Below, in pieces: positions 22,660-36,200 of a DNA stretch of 64,000 bases. Positions within the stretch are counted from its first letter, which is position 1, and each line of letters begins with the position of its first letter. The notes beneath the pieces were generated by a model. That model did no database searches, was not told where the DNA came from, and saw only the letters and a list, made by a program, of their open reading frames with translations. The translations under genes were made by a program, and so were the position numbers. Source of the stretch: Yamagishiella unicocca (lineage: Eukaryota; Chlorophyta; Chlorophyceae; Chlamydomonadales; Volvocaceae); contig BDSL01000002.1 of NCBI GenBank assembly GCA_003116995.1, positions 1,138,001 to 1,202,000 on the forward strand, read 5' to 3'.

Positions 22660-25600
22660 ATGGCGACCCTCCGCACCACAGATCCGTTTGCGTTGCAGCG
22701 TACGCGCTCGCAAAGCCGCGGAACAGCGCCTTGGAAGGGCACGCAACGCCAGCGATGCGGTAAGGCCTATTATTGCACTGGCGCGTTACACCGAAAGGTG
22801 CAGGTCCCTCCGCCGTGTGCCTCCTTCGCCACACACCAAGGGTCTGAGCCTCCGTGCACTCTGTGCAAACGCTGCAGCCTGGAAGCTGGCTTCTTGCACT
22901 CGAAACCTCATTACCCGCTTCCATACACACATTTAGGTCGCACTCTAGGTCGGGCGGGGACTTGACAGCCTTCACTGACGGCAGCCGTAGCTGCACACGT
23001 TCCGAAAGCCAATGCTTGACTGTCCGAACCCGCAAACTGCCAACCCGCAAACAACGTTACTATACAGGTAACAACGCCTGCTGTTGTCACTGAGGTGGTC
23101 GCGTCGACTGATGTGCTCTTGAACGACATCGACGAGGCTCCGCGTGCCACACTCGAACCGAGGTCGGCAAGTACCTCCACCGATGCCGGCGCAGACTCCT
23201 CGAGTCTTCTGTCCGAACAACTTGACAGCCGCCGCTTGAGCAATCTTTCCGCCAGTTCCAGCACCAGCAGCATTGACGGCGACGCTCCACTGGAGCTACT
23301 CCGCACTCTGCGGCCGCCGCAGCTCAATGGCCGCAATCCCCAGGCCACCACAGTGACCAATGGCAGTCCCTTATGGCCCGCGGCCACGACCCGCGGGTCA
23401 CCCTTGACCCCCGCAGCTTTTCCCACCTTTCCGCGCCCCAGCACCTCGACCGCAGCCGTCGCCATGGGCCCTTCCTCACCCCTGCCCCCTGCGGTACCGG
23501 CTGCGGCAGCGCAGTTGTACGCTGGGTCCTCCGTCGCCGGCAATCTCTCCGTCACTGACGGCAGCTCGGACGTGCTGGTCCCGCTGCTGGACTGGCTGCA
23601 GCTGGAGCCGCCGGCGCCGGCGGGGCCCGGCGGTCCGTCCAACGCGCAGCGAGTGTACAAGTCCGCCACGGCAGCGGTGCCGGCGAGCAGCGACGGCGGC
23701 ACCGCCGCGGGGTCCAGCGCCGCTGGAAGCACCGCGGCGCCGCCAGCGTTGGTGCGGCGGAAGCGCGCTCAGGTGCGGGTGCTGGACACCTCTGAGCTGC
23801 TGTTGGCGCGCGACGAGGCGGTTCGCACGGAGCTGCTGGGGCGTACGTGGAAAGACCTGCTACGGTTTGACGAGCGGATGGGCACGGGGGTCCAGACCGC
23901 GGAGGCGGAAACGGGTGGGCATCAGCAGCACCAGCAGGAGTCCTCGGCGGCGGCGCAGGCGGCGCCGAGCCTAGAGGAGGTCCTAGAGTTCATGCAGCAG
24001 CGAGCGGCGGCGATGCGGGACGAGGACCAGCAGGAGGCGGGAGCGGGCGAAGAAGACGCGGGGCCCTCCCTGGAGGCGCGGCTGTTGGGGAACCTTGAGA
24101 AGGCCGACAGCTGGAAGCAGCTGCGACGGTTGTATTTGAAACACCGCGCCACCTTTTCGACGGCGCACCTGACAGTGACTCTGCAGCGGCTCTCGCGGTT
24201 CTACAACCAAGAGGGTGCCGTGTACAAACGCGATCGTGTGGCGTTTTACGCTCTTTGGGACACGGTTCTGGAGCAAGTGGCCTTCACCGCGCCCGACCTG
24301 GCGGGGCCGCAGGCGGTGGCGGTCGTGGGCGCCATGGCGTCTCTGCCCTTCAACTTCGGTCCACGCGTGCAGAGCACGCTGCTGACCATGCAGCGCGTCC
24401 TCAGGTACAGTCAGCACAGCGTCGTACCGCAGGCAACGACCGGCATGGGTGCCGGCGGCGCAGGTCCTGGCGGCAGCGGCGGCGGAGTGATCCTGAACGC
24501 CAATCAGGTGGTGGCCGGGCGGCGTGGCGGCGCTGCCGGCGCCAGCGCCAGCCGCAGCGCGGGTAATGCTCCCGGCCAGGGCCTCCAACCGTTTATCTCG
24601 CCGCCGGGGATGGCGGGGCCGGGGACGGCCGGCGGCAGCCCCAGCTCGGGTCCAAGTGGCGGCGCGATGCGCGGCTACGACTACGCGCTGCTGGCATACC
24701 TGCTGGGTCGAGTCAACTCGCGCGTCCGTCCCTTCCGCATGTCGTTGCGCCTGCCGCCGTCCTTCACTCGCGGCCTGCTGGTGGGCTCGTACGCCGCCTT
24801 AGGGTCGCTGTCTCCTCGCGACTGCTCGCGGCTGTTGTACGGCCTCGCCTGCCTGCGCGCCGCGCCCCCCGCGCCCTGGCTGTTCGGCTTCTACCCAGCT
24901 TCCGCCCGCGGCCTCTCATCCATGTCCGACGTGGAGCTGACAATGCTGATGTACGGCGCGTGCCGCCTGCCCATCAAGCCGCCGCCCCAGTGGATTGAAG
25001 CGTGTCTGGACGTGGTTGCCAGGCGGCTGGGCCAGCTGGACGCAGCTGGCCTCGTGGGCATCCTTCACTCGCTGGGTCGCCTTAAGTACAAGCCGCGCGG
25101 CGCGTGGCTAGGCGCGCACATGGCCGCGTCGCAGGCGGCGCTGGCGAGTGGCAGCATGGACCCGGGGGAAATGAGCCAGCTGCTGCGGGGCCTGGCGTTC
25201 CTGAGCGTTGAGCCGGAGGAGGAGCTGCTGGAGGAGCTGTGGGAGGCGAGCGGGAGGGCCATGGAGCGCGCGGAGGCGAGCCCGGCGCAGCTGGCGAACC
25301 TGGCGTGGTCGCTGGGTCAGCTCAAGGTGCGCTCAGGGGGGTGCCAGAGTCGCGGGATGTGGGTCATGGTTGTCGGGTGGCTGGCTCGGCGCACTGTCTT
25401 GGGGCCTGGAAGGCAGCGATACAAACCTGGCCGGGCGTAGGTTACGGTACCGGTATGCGACGGTATGGGTGATCTGGGGGCGGCGAGGGTGCACCTTGGC
25501 GTGCGAGGGAAAGGGGGGCCGGTGGAGATGGGCAGGGTCGGGGCTGGTTCTCCAGTTGGTGCGCGGCAGCACCGCCCGGGTCGCGCATCTAGCTGAGCGC

Positions 25601-26597
25601 GTGGGCAACGGCAGGGAGTGGGTGGCCGCGAGGTCGAAGGTCGGGTGGCTGTAGCGGGTGGGAAGGAGGGGCTGCGCTGTGTGCATGGTTTAGACGGACA
25701 GAAGGTTGAAGTGATTTTGTGGGGCCACGGGCTGGTGGTCCTCGCAACCCGGGTGGCAGGTAGGCGCCTGGCTGGGTGCCGGTTAGATAGGTCGGCAGAT
25801 GTAAGGCGCTGGTGTGGGCGGTGGCGAGGAGGCGCGCCCGGACGCTTGGCGCTGAGTGACGTGGTCTGACGCGTTAAACAGTTGGAATGCAATCGCACTG
25901 CCCTGGTAAACCTATGTGAACTGGAACGTATGCACTGCAAATACCGGCTGTCTGTGCGACGAGGATTCCACTGTGTTTGTGGGGAAGAAGGCTCCCGGCA
26001 GGATGCATGGACCACTTCTGTGCGACGCGCTTTGCTTATCCCCTCGCGGCTTCCATACCGTGCTCACTTCCCGCCCGACCCATTACACCTCGCTGCACTT
26101 TGCAGGTGCCCATCCCGCGCCGCTGGTACGAGCAGCTGCTCGTGCAGATGCGCCGAAACCACGAGCAGCTGCGGCCGTACCACCGGCGGCGGTTGCTTGC
26201 GGCGCTACATGCGTTCGGCTGCCGCGACCTGCAGCACTGGTACGAGCTGCTGCGGGTGCCGGTGGAGGAGATGCCCGGCTACCAGGAGGTCAGGGCTAGC
26301 AAGGCGGCGCTGCGCGTGCAACAAGCCAAGGCGCAGCTGCTGGCAGAGCGGCGGCAACAGCAGCAGATGCTGCAACAGGGGCAGCCGCTTCCACAGGCGC
26401 AAGGGCCTGCATTGCCGGCACCGCCGCCGCAGCAGCAGCAACAAGAGAAAGTGCGGCAGAAAACCCCGCAGAACAAGCAGCAAGCGAAGGTGGCCCGGAG
26501 GAGGGCTATAAAATTGGGTGTGGCCTGGAGGAAGGGAGCTCGGGCCGCTGCTGCTGCGGTGGCTGTTGCATCTGCTGCGCAGCCCCAGGCAGCGTGA
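22660..26597 (+). CDS. Octotricopeptide-repeat (OPR) type protein, presumed organellar RNA-binding factor
   Basis: Three exons: 22660-22797, 23068-25326, 26106-26597, all phase 0; 962 residues. The first exon (MATLRTTDPFALQRTRSQSR) is rich in Arg, Ser and Thr like a chloroplast transit peptide. Residues about 47-380 are Ala/Ser/Gly-rich. From about 380 on come helical repeats of about 38 residues with the pattern 'LxxLLxGLAxLR...PPxxW': LSPRDCSRLLYGLACLR, PIKPPPQWIEACLD, GLVGILHSLGRLKYKPRGAW, EMSQLLRGLAFLSVEPEEE, QLANLAWSLGQLKVPIPRRW. This is the OPR signature (as in Chlamydomonas TBC2), whose members bind one target RNA each and control splicing, stability or translation in chloroplast or mitochondrion. 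The C-terminus is a Gln-rich, then Lys/Arg-rich tail without a visible RAP domain. A Gly/Ala-rich insert (about residues 500-575) splits the repeat array. Exon 1 is the least certain part. Confidence 0.72.
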
Positions 26598-27049
26598 CCC
26601 CGCTGTTTGCGGGAAAAGCGGGACGACGGTGAAAGAGAAGTCTGTGGCGACGGCGCGAATGGTGCCGTGTCAGGGCTCGTGGGGCGTATGGTGATGCGCC
26701 AAGGCGTTTGTGGCTCGGGCGTTGGCATGCTCGGCTGGTGCAGCCGGCTATAGCTGGGCAAATGCGCGTTCTGAGGGGTAGCCAGACGTGGTTAAGATAT
26801 TGCAGCATATATGCATCTATGAGAGGTCTGGCGCGCGAAACATACGAGACGGTGAGACCAAGACGTATGCCCCTCGCGTTTTTTGCACTACATCGCGGGC
26901 CTTGCTGAGGGTTTAGGGACTTCAAGATTATTTCAACATGCTAGGTGCAGAAATTTATTGGGCCGCGAAGGTCGGAATACAACACAACCATCATCGATGC
27001 AGCGTCCCAACGGGCAAATCATGCGGGCGGTTCTTCAACCTGCCAAGCT

Positions 27050-27054
27050 TGTAA
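27050..27054 (+). terminator. TGTAA poly(A) signal of the OPR gene
   Basis: TGTAA 453 bases after the OPR stop codon and only 200 bases before the ATG of the next gene, leaving a very compact promoter for the RS-rich protein gene. Confidence 0.55.
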
Positions 27055-27253
27055 CACAACTTTCTGAAGCACGCTTCCCTCTGAAACTGACGCCTATATA
27101 GATTTACCCTACAACGCCCGCGTCAGGATGATGCGGGGGGTTATGACGACCCGCGGGCGCCAACCAGCCAGGTCAAGTGCAACATCGCTGCAGCCATCCG
27201 CGATCATTGACCAGCCTTCCATGATATCTATTTAGCAAGGAGCCGCGCGTGTG

Positions 27254-30200
27254 ATGGTGTGCGGTGCGTCCGACCCGCCAAATTGTGGCCTGCCCGCCAC
27301 ATTGGACACCGAGCGAGGAACTGCGAGCTCCGGCGGTGGCAGCTCACCTCGCAAACGAGACCGCCACACGTGAAGTCGCGCCGCGCTTGCAACATGTACC
27401 AGTCAGGGTTCCCATCGAGAGATCCAAGGCGCAGGAGTCAACACGTTGTTGACAGTCGAAGCGATCCCACAGCATTACCAGATGCTGCTGCTGCTGCTGC
27501 TGCTGCTGCAAACGCTGCGCATACAGCGGCGCCGGCAGCAGCCTGGGCTGGCCAGGCGACTGCACAGCAGTCGCCCTTCGTAACACCCACCGATCTGGGT
27601 CACCTACCCGGCGCAACCGGTGGCTCGAGGGATGGCGGCATGCTCAACGCCTCCCCGCATCTCAACCCTAGCGAGGCCGGGCGGCCAGCTCAGCGTGTCA
27701 TCGTCCTCACAGGTGGCAGGTATGGCGTTCAAGCCTACAGCGTTCAAGAAAATTCGCCGAGCTGCAACCGCAGGGCCCCAGGTCTTGAGGGCTGCGAGGC
27801 CCAGGGCCTGCTGCCAGAGCCAGCAGCCGCTGCTCCGTGCGCGCCCGCAGCGGCAGCAGGGCCGGCGGCTGCGCCAGCGGCAACGGAACAGTGGGCTCCA
27901 GGCGCCGCCAGGTCGCCGCGGCCCCCGGACGTGTTTGTCGATTCCAGGCTGCTCCCCCAGGACAGCGGCGGGTTGACCCGGAGCATCATGGCTGCGGCTG
28001 CTGCGACAGCGCCCGAGGGGCAGGGCATTCCGAACGACCCGCGCTTGAGGTGGAAACGAGCTGCTGCGGCCGCAGCCGCAAGGACGTCCAAGCTGGCACC
28101 CGCGCCCGCTACAGCAGCAGCGGCCTCAGAACCAGGAGCTGTGGCCGATGATGCGGTGCCTTGGGGTGCAGCGGTGGCTACAGGCCCGGTGCAGGCCGCG
28201 GCCTCCCCCGAGGAGGAGGCGCCTCTGGGCCCTGGCCCCCACTGCGCCGTGGCACCAGCCGCGGGCCCTGGCGAACACTACCGCAACGAGCAGCAGCAGT
28301 TGCCGCAACCTTGCAACGCACACAACGTACAGCGGCCGCACCAATCGCAGCAGCCGCACCAGTCGCAGCAGCCGCAACAGCTGCCTGGTGGCGTATCACT
28401 CCTACCTGCCGCCGCACACAGCCCGGCCATCAGGGACCATCCCGCTGCGGTCACGGTGTCGCCTTCGCCCACGCATCCGCAGCCTCCGACCTCGTCACTA
28501 CGCCCGCAAGCCCCGATCCCGCCGGCAGCGCCGGCCGCCGATCTGTATGCCCAACCCACACAGACCCCCTCGCGCCTGCACGTGCACCCGCATCGACACC
28601 AGCCCGGCCATCCCCAGCCGCCTGACCCCCCGAAACACCCACAGCAACAGCAGCAGCAACAGCAACAGCAGCAGCCGCAACCGCTGCATGACATGGCACC
28701 CCAAGCTCCTGCTAGAGTCCAGGTTGCCGCCAGGGAAGAGCACCCCCTGTCCTGGGCGCATCTGTTTCCGGCACCTCCGCACCCGCCGCCACGGCCGCAG
28801 CCACCGCCACCGCAACAGCCTCAGCCTCAGCCACCGCCGCTGCAGCAGGTATACGCGCAGGGCGCAGCTGAAGGCCCAGCTGGCAGCCCCGGCGGCGGCG
28901 TGGTGCCGGTGAGCGGCCTGCGCGCCGCGCCCCTGGACTCCCAGGACAACGGCCGGGAGCCCCTCATCCCGCTGCTGCTGACACCGCAAGCGCTTCATGT
29001 GGGGGCTGGTGCCGGGGCCGCGGGCGCATGGATGCCCCAGTCACACAACGGCAACAACAGGCGGCCTGTGGCGGCTGTGGCGGCGGCGCCGGCGGCGGTG
29101 GCGGCGGCGGAGCGCGCGGGCGGTGGCCCCGCGAGGCGTTCGATCCGAGCCGGCGGCAGCGGCAGCGGCTCAGAACCGAGGGCTCGGAATAGGGATGGAG
29201 GCCGCGACAGGCGCAAAGGTGGCGACGCTCTGCGCAGCCGCCAAACTGCAACAGGGGCGTGCGTCGGTAGCGGTGGGGCCGACCGCCGCGGCCGCGGCGG
29301 CACCGCTGCTGAGGCAGCGGCGCCGCCAGTGGTCCTCGCAGATCACCTGCTGCAGGAACTGTACGACCCCGATGCCCCGTCGGCAGCACTGTCGTACCTT
29401 GGCGGCAGCTTGGTGTACGGCAGGCGGGACTGCGCCGTCCCGCTGGGGGCCATCTTGTCTCCCTCACCGCCGGCTGAGAGCGGCGGCGGCGGTGGCGGCC
29501 CCTCGAAGACGGCTGCGATCGGGGGCAGCCGTTCGGTACCCGACCGCGGCCCGGGCGGTCTAGGCGACAAAGCCGAGTCGTGGTCCCTGGGGGTGCTCGG
29601 TGGGCTGCCGCCTCTGCCCAAGGCCACGGTAGCCCCCCCGCCCCCGAGCGCTGCGCTGCGCTGGCCGCCCAGTGGGCTGTGGCTCGTGGAGAGGAGCCTG
29701 CAGGAGGCCGCGGCAAGTGCTGCTGTCGACGCCCGCAGCAGCGGCGGCTGGGGCTGGCGGCTGGGTGACCAGGTGGGATGGTGACCTAGGCGGTTGTGAG
29801 GAAAGCCCTTGGACTAGGAAGCCGATTGGGAATCCCGGGAAGGGAAGGGAGCTGAGGCGCGTTTCCGCATCCTCGCGTTTTCCTCGCGAACACGCAAGCC
29901 TACATCTTCATGCCTTGTTTGTGGAACCGAGCAACTCATTTTCACTGACAAGTACACGCGACGCACGCATGCTCGACCCGCATCACAGCGGACTATCGGC
30001 TGGTTCTCACAGCGCCGGTCCCCCGGCCTCCCGTCCCCCTACCTGCTCGCAGCCTGTGACCCTCAGGCCGGACCTGCTGCGCCTGCTGTACGCCCCCGCC
30101 TCCCAGCTGGCCGGGCTGGCGGAGGTGCAAGCCTTCTGGCGCGACCACCACCTGCCGCTGCAGCTGCTGAGGGGGCTGGTGGTGGTGGTGATCGGGGAGC

Positions 30201-33200
30201 GAAGACCGCCCGGAGCACAGGGAGCAGCAGCGGCGGGCGGAGCAGACCACGCTGGTAATGAATCATCCACGGCGGCAGCGGTGGTGGCGGCGACGGAGGC
30301 GGTGGGCTCCGGCCATGGGGAGTCGCCGCGGCCGCCGCCGCCGCAGCAGCGGCCGCCGCAGCAACGGGTGATGGAGGCGAGGCGCATTCTGCGGGTGGAG
30401 CTGCCGACTGGCCCGGGTAGGGCGCCAGGGCTCGCGAAGGGCTGGTAGCAGTGGGGAAGACACGAACCGGTGAATCGACAAAGAAGAACGGAATACTACC
30501 TAGGGAAGGATTTTGGAACACGCGTGTGTTTTGGGACTGCTAGCTGAAGGATCTCAGTGTGTGTGGTGGGGATGAGCTCGTGATGAGGTTCTTCATAAAG
30601 CCTTCTTTCAAGCACCATGCCTCTCCTCCCCCTCTGCGCCCCTCCCTGGACCCATGCGCAGGGGCACCTCATCTGGTTCTGGAGCCACTGGCCAACGACG
30701 GCTCCGACCCGGGGGCCGGTGGCGACGAGGGCAGCCTGTCCGACCTGCCCTCACCGGCTGTCAGCGAGACCGCATGGGAGCGGCTGGCGGGGCACCTGCG
30801 GGCGCTACCGGCCAGGGAGGTGCGAGCTGAGGGCGGAGGGTGTGCTGAGGGGGAGCCTGCCCGCTCGCGGGTGGAGCTGGCTGGGGAGCGGGCCAGGCGG
30901 GCGGGCGTAAGAGCCATGTTAGGTCGCGTCGCATTTGTCTGATGAAAAGTAGTTTCTGGCGATTGGTTGGGCTTGTTGGGTTGCGGAACGAGCGTTTCTA
31001 GCGCATGGCGATATAGGATAGCTCCTGTTGCGACCTGTTTGCGAACCTTCCTCTGAGGGCGCCCAGCCGGGGCCGTGCGCTTGCTGGCTCCGGTGCCACG
31101 AGCGCAACCTGGCCCCACTGCAGCCCCCAAGGCACGGCGCTCAGCTGCGGGGAGTGCACACCCGACGAGGCCCTCGGGGGCCCTCACTCTGCCTAACTAG
31201 GCACCCCTCCCCGCCCTAGTCCACCCCGCCAGCCCCTGGCACCCCTGGCTGCTGGATCCCCTTCGGATCCCGTGGCCAGGATGACAACGCACCATTAATA
31301 CTTTCCCAACCTCACCCCAGCCTCACCCCAGCCTCACCTTAGCGGGTCTTCCTCGAGCTTCACCTTAGCCTCGCCCGGTCCTCAGACTCAGTTCAATCTA
31401 GCCTCGCCCGGTCCTCAGACTCAGCTCAATCTAGCCTCGCCCGTTCCTCAGACTCAGCTCAGCCTAACCTCGTGTCACTCCCCCGCGCAGCTGCTTGACG
31501 CCGCCGCCCGCCTGGCTCGCCACACCGCCTGCCTGCCGCACGTTAGGGCCATCGCCGCCCTGCGTCGGCAGCTGCACCGCCCCGCGGACCCCCATTCGTA
31601 CCTCACGTGGCAGGTACGACACGGTACGGTTAACGGTGCTTGATCGTAACTGGTTGAGGGCATGGGCATTATGTCTACCGAGTTGCGCATTATGTCTACC
31701 GAGTTACTGCCTGGTAGGTCGTGGCTGCCCTCCTCGCGCCGGCTGTCAGCGTCTGGAATAGGCCAGGGCGTGGAGATTTCGTGCGGGTTCGTTCTGGGAG
31801 TTCGTGCGGAGCATCAGCATCTCTTGTGTTATTAGTAGGCATTTCCTCGCCGATCTGCCTCCTCCTATCGCATCCAGGAAGCCGCGCGGCCGCACTACCA
31901 AGCCATCTGCCGCCTGCTGGACCAGCCGCTCCAGTCGTGGCAGGGGCTGGGACAGCTGATGCAGCAGCTGCGGGAGCAACTGCAGCCCCCAGACGCCGGG
32001 GCCTCCCCCAACCCGGCCAGCTCACCCCCCGCAGCGGCTGCCAACTGGGACGCGGGAGACAGCGGGGCCGCGGCGGCGGCGGCAGCGCCAGATGTGGTGG
32101 CGGGGACCCCAGCGGCGGTTGCGCCGGCTCGTCGCAAGGATCGTCGTACAAGTGGCCACGAGGAGGGGGGGCTCACCGCCGACGGCGGCCGTGGCGCGGC
32201 CGCCCGCAGCCGTGAGTTCGACAATGAGTGCACCGGGGCGGCGCCGGCGGCGATGGCGATGCCGACGGCGGCGGCGGCGCAAGCTGACGTGGCTGCGGCG
32301 GCTGTACGAGGCAAGGAGCGAGGCAAGCGTCGCGAGCTCGCTGGCGCCGGGGCGGGTGCTGGCAGGGAGGACGTGCTGCCCAGGGCGCCAGGAGCAGCGC
32401 GAACATCGGCGGCGGGCGACGCCGGAACTGCGCCCGGAGCAGTCGCAGGACATAAGGCGGCCGCCAACGACAACTTCAAAGAGGACGCCGCAGCCCCGTC
32501 GGCAAAGGACGGCGGAATGGACAGCAACCCTATGGCGGATGGGATACCGCAAGTGTTGGCGGAACCTGCTGTCGAGGATCCCGCCGCCGCAGCTTCTGCC
32601 GCCACCTTGGCGGCATCCCCAGCGGCGGCCGCCAGCGCTCTGGCCTTGCTCCGAGGCGCCGCAGGCCGCGGCACGCCGACGTCGCCGTCAGCGTCAGGCT
32701 CCGGAACCACCTCCGTGTCGGTCCTCGGCGGGAACAAGGCCCTCCACACACCTGGCGGCGGCAGCCAGGCTGCGAGGCACGAAGACGGTGGCTCGGGCGG
32801 CCGCGGGCTGTCCAAGGCAGAGCGACGCGCGCTGCGGCGCTTCCGCTGGAGCCCTGACGGTGACAGGCTCAAGCCGTCGCAGCCGCCACCGTCGCCGCCG
32901 CCGCAACAGCAACAGCAGCGGCTGGGCTTGGATTCGCCGGAGGCGGTGCGGGCGACGTCCCGGGCGGCCGCCATCGCAGCCAGGCTCACTGCGGATGCGG
33001 AAGCGGCGGTGGCGGCAGCAGCAGCGGCATCGGGAGACAGGGCGAGGGTGGAAAATTTGGAAATGGAGGAGATGGACAACGTTTCGCCCGTGCCGGTGCC
33101 GGCGCCGGTGCTGGCGCCGGTGCAGGTGCAGGTGCAGGTGCCGGCGCCGGTGGGGGTCGTCGCGTCAGATGGTGCTCCAGGGAATGCGACGGTGGCACCA

Positions 33201-36200
33201 AGCCCGCCTCCGGGTGAGGTGCTGCCGCCGGAAGGTGCTGCTGCCCCTTTCCCCGAGGGCGAGGCTGCGGAGACGCACGCCCACTCCAAGCGGCGGCGGC
33301 AGCAGCGACAGCAGCCGGCGGAAGGACTGGACCAGCAGGGGCAGCAGCAGCCAGCACCGCAGCTGGCTGACGCGGATGCCGGCTCACTGCTGCCGCAGCT
33401 GCCACCATCAGCGCCCCTACAGAGCCCCTCTGGCAGCCACCGGGGCACCCAGCCCTCAGTCCCCGCGCTTTCTGCGCCGCAGCCCCCGCCACCACCCCGG
33501 GAGGCCTCTGCCAAAACCTCGACCAGCCGAAGGCTAGCCTTTAGCGCGGGCCAGGCCAAAACCATGCCAGCTTCAAGCCTCCGCAAGAGCAAGCGAGGAC
33601 GCAGCAGCAGCAGCGGCCGCGATGAAAACCCCGCGGTGGCAGTAGCACCTGCCGCCGCCGGCGGTGACGCCAGGGAGGGTGACCGCGCCCGCAGCAAACG
33701 CAGCCGTCGGGGCTCGAGGAGCAAGAGCCCGACTCGCTCTAGCCGCAAGCACAAACGCCTCCGGAGCTACAGCCGCAGCCGCAGCCCGAGCAGCAGCAGC
33801 CTTGGGAAGGCTACTGATCCCCCTTCTCGCCGGCTGCCTGGCAGCGGCCGCCCCGGCGGCCCGGCCTCCTCGCCGGGCCAAGGCCGCCGGCTGCGCAGCA
33901 GCAGCCCTCCGGCGCTGGCATCAGCTCGCCAGCAGAAGCCGCCGGGCGGCGGGCGCGATGGGGCGTTGAGCGACAAGGACTACGACGCGCTGTTGGGACA
34001 GTACGAACGGGATCTATACCGGCTGCTGTTCTATAAACCGCTGACGCTGTTCCAAATCCGCGACCGACTGCCCATACCGCCGCCGCTGCTGGGCCGATCG
34101 AAGCCGTCGACGTTCCTGCTGCGCCGTCCGCACCTGTTTCATCAGGTGGGTGGGTGCTATCCGAGTAGATGTTTCGAAATGTTTGTTGTTGCTGTGAAGC
34201 CGCGGGAGGTGGCCGCTTGCACTTTGCATTAAAAGGAAAGATGCTTGCACCTCGATGCCGATTGCGCTCAGAGCACCCGGTTTCCTTGTTGCCTCTGCTG
34301 GCTGTATGGGGGCTGCCATCGATGTGCATTATGAAAGGGCTCATGAACGACAGACAGCCGCCCCCCTGCAGCCCAAGCCGCGCACAGGACAGCATACCGA
34401 TACATGCACTTCGCCCGGAGGCGCACAGCTGTACGGGCGAACCCCTCGCTGCTCACACTCGCCGTCGCTTCCGCCGCCCCTGTGTAGGACATGAAGCCGG
34501 GCGAGCGAGTCAACACACGCTTCAAGGCCAACCCAGATGCGCGCCACATGCTGGACCCGCCGAAGCGCGGGTCACCGCCCCCATTCGCCGACAGCGGCGT
34601 CCCCTGGCCCGCGCCAGCGCCCCCGTCACCAGTCTCCGCAACACGGCTAAGCGGCTGGGCTACATGGCAAGACGGCGGAGGTGCTGCAGCGCAAACCCCA
34701 CCGCAACGGAGCGGACTTTGGGGAGCACCCGCGGCAGTCAGCGGGCGCTCGCCCTCCTTGCCACCGCCGCCGGGGCTGCCGCCGCCGTCGCCAGCGGAAG
34801 CGGTACAAGGCCGCCGGAAGCGAGCACGACGCTGGTCCCCGGGACGCGGCCGCAGCGTCAGCCGCAGCCGCAGCAGCCCCAGCAGAAGTCCAAGCCGCAG
34901 CCGTGGCCGGGAGCGAAGGCGACCAGGCATACGTGGCAGCAACCACAGCCCTCGTCGCGCCCGCAGGGCGTCGCCGTCAACCTCACCGCCGCCGTCGGCG
35001 CGCACGCCAGGGGCTGCCAGTAAGCAGCCGATGCGGCCGCCGCGGCGCTCCGAGGCGAATGCGGTGTGGAAGCAGCCCGCAGAGGAGAAGCCGACGTTGC
35101 CGGCGCCGACGGCGCCGACGGCGCCAACGCTGCCGCCGAAGCGACGGAAGGAACCAGACGAGCGGACGAAGCGTGACGAACAGCGCGAGGTGCAGCACGC
35201 CCGCGAGCCGCGCTCACCGCTGCCAGGGGCACCGCAGCCGGACGATGAGGGCGTCCGGAGGCCCGACGGTGGCACGGGCGACCGAGGGCAGCGGGATCAG
35301 CAGCAACGGCATCTAGAAGCATCTCCGGCTGCGGCTGCGGCACCCGCGTTTACAGCTTCTGCGACAGCTGCGGCAGATCCGAGGGTGAGGGTGAAGGAGG
35401 AGGAGGCCCCAGCTGTCGATATGAGGATGACGGCTCCGCCCAGCGGCGACGGCACAGTCACGCAGTACCCTACCAGTGGCGCTAGTGTTGGTGCTGCTGG
35501 TGCTGCTGGTGCTGCTGGTGCTGCTGGTGCTGCTGGTGCTGCTGGTGCTGCTGGCGTTGCTGGTGCTGGTGGCGGTGCACAGGAGCTGCGTCCGGCCGCG
35601 CCTCTAATAGTTACGCCGGACGCAGGGCTTCTGGTCGCGGCCGGCGTTGCGCCGCTGGCAGCTCCTGGCCAGAAACCGCCTACCAGCCGCGGCGGTGATG
35701 CTGCGGCTGCATTGGCTGCGGTGCGGGCGCGTAGTGGCAACCGTAATACCGGCCCCAAGGCTGCCCGCCTCGCTGCCCGCGGCAAGGACAACGACGAGGT
35801 GGATGCGGGGCAGCGGGTCCAGGAAGCCGGGGTTGCAGACGCCGGGGAGGAAGAGGGGGCGGAGGCGGGGGGAGGTCAGTTATTGAGCCAGCGGCAGGAG
35901 GCGAGGGACGGCGGCGAGCAGCGAGCAACGCAGGGCTTGGACATGGAGATGGAGGAGGGAGAGGTGGTGGAGGAGGAGGGTGTCCGGGAGGTGCTGCGGA
36001 CGGCTGGTGGACGGGGCGACCGAAGCGGGTGGCCGGTTGCGGCCGCCATTGATGATGGCGAGGGTGGCAGCAGCAGCAGTGGCGGAGGCGGCAGTCGAAG
36101 CTTGGGGTCATGGAGCAAAAATCCGAGTGAGAGCTCCAGCCGGAGCAAGAGCCAAAGCGGGGGCAGCAGACTCCACAGCAGCGGCCAGAGAAGTGGCAGG

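Noticed and set aside
28278..28694. Cys/Gly-rich minus-strand frame resembling a metal-binding peptide
   Set aside because: Reverse complement of CAG/CAA (Gln) codons in the + strand gene gives artificial Cys runs.
31895..33754. 619-codon open frame on the minus strand opposite the RS protein gene
   Set aside because: Mirror of the GC-rich + strand exon; composition is Ala/Ser/Gly/Pro without domains, while the + frame continues across several introns in phase.
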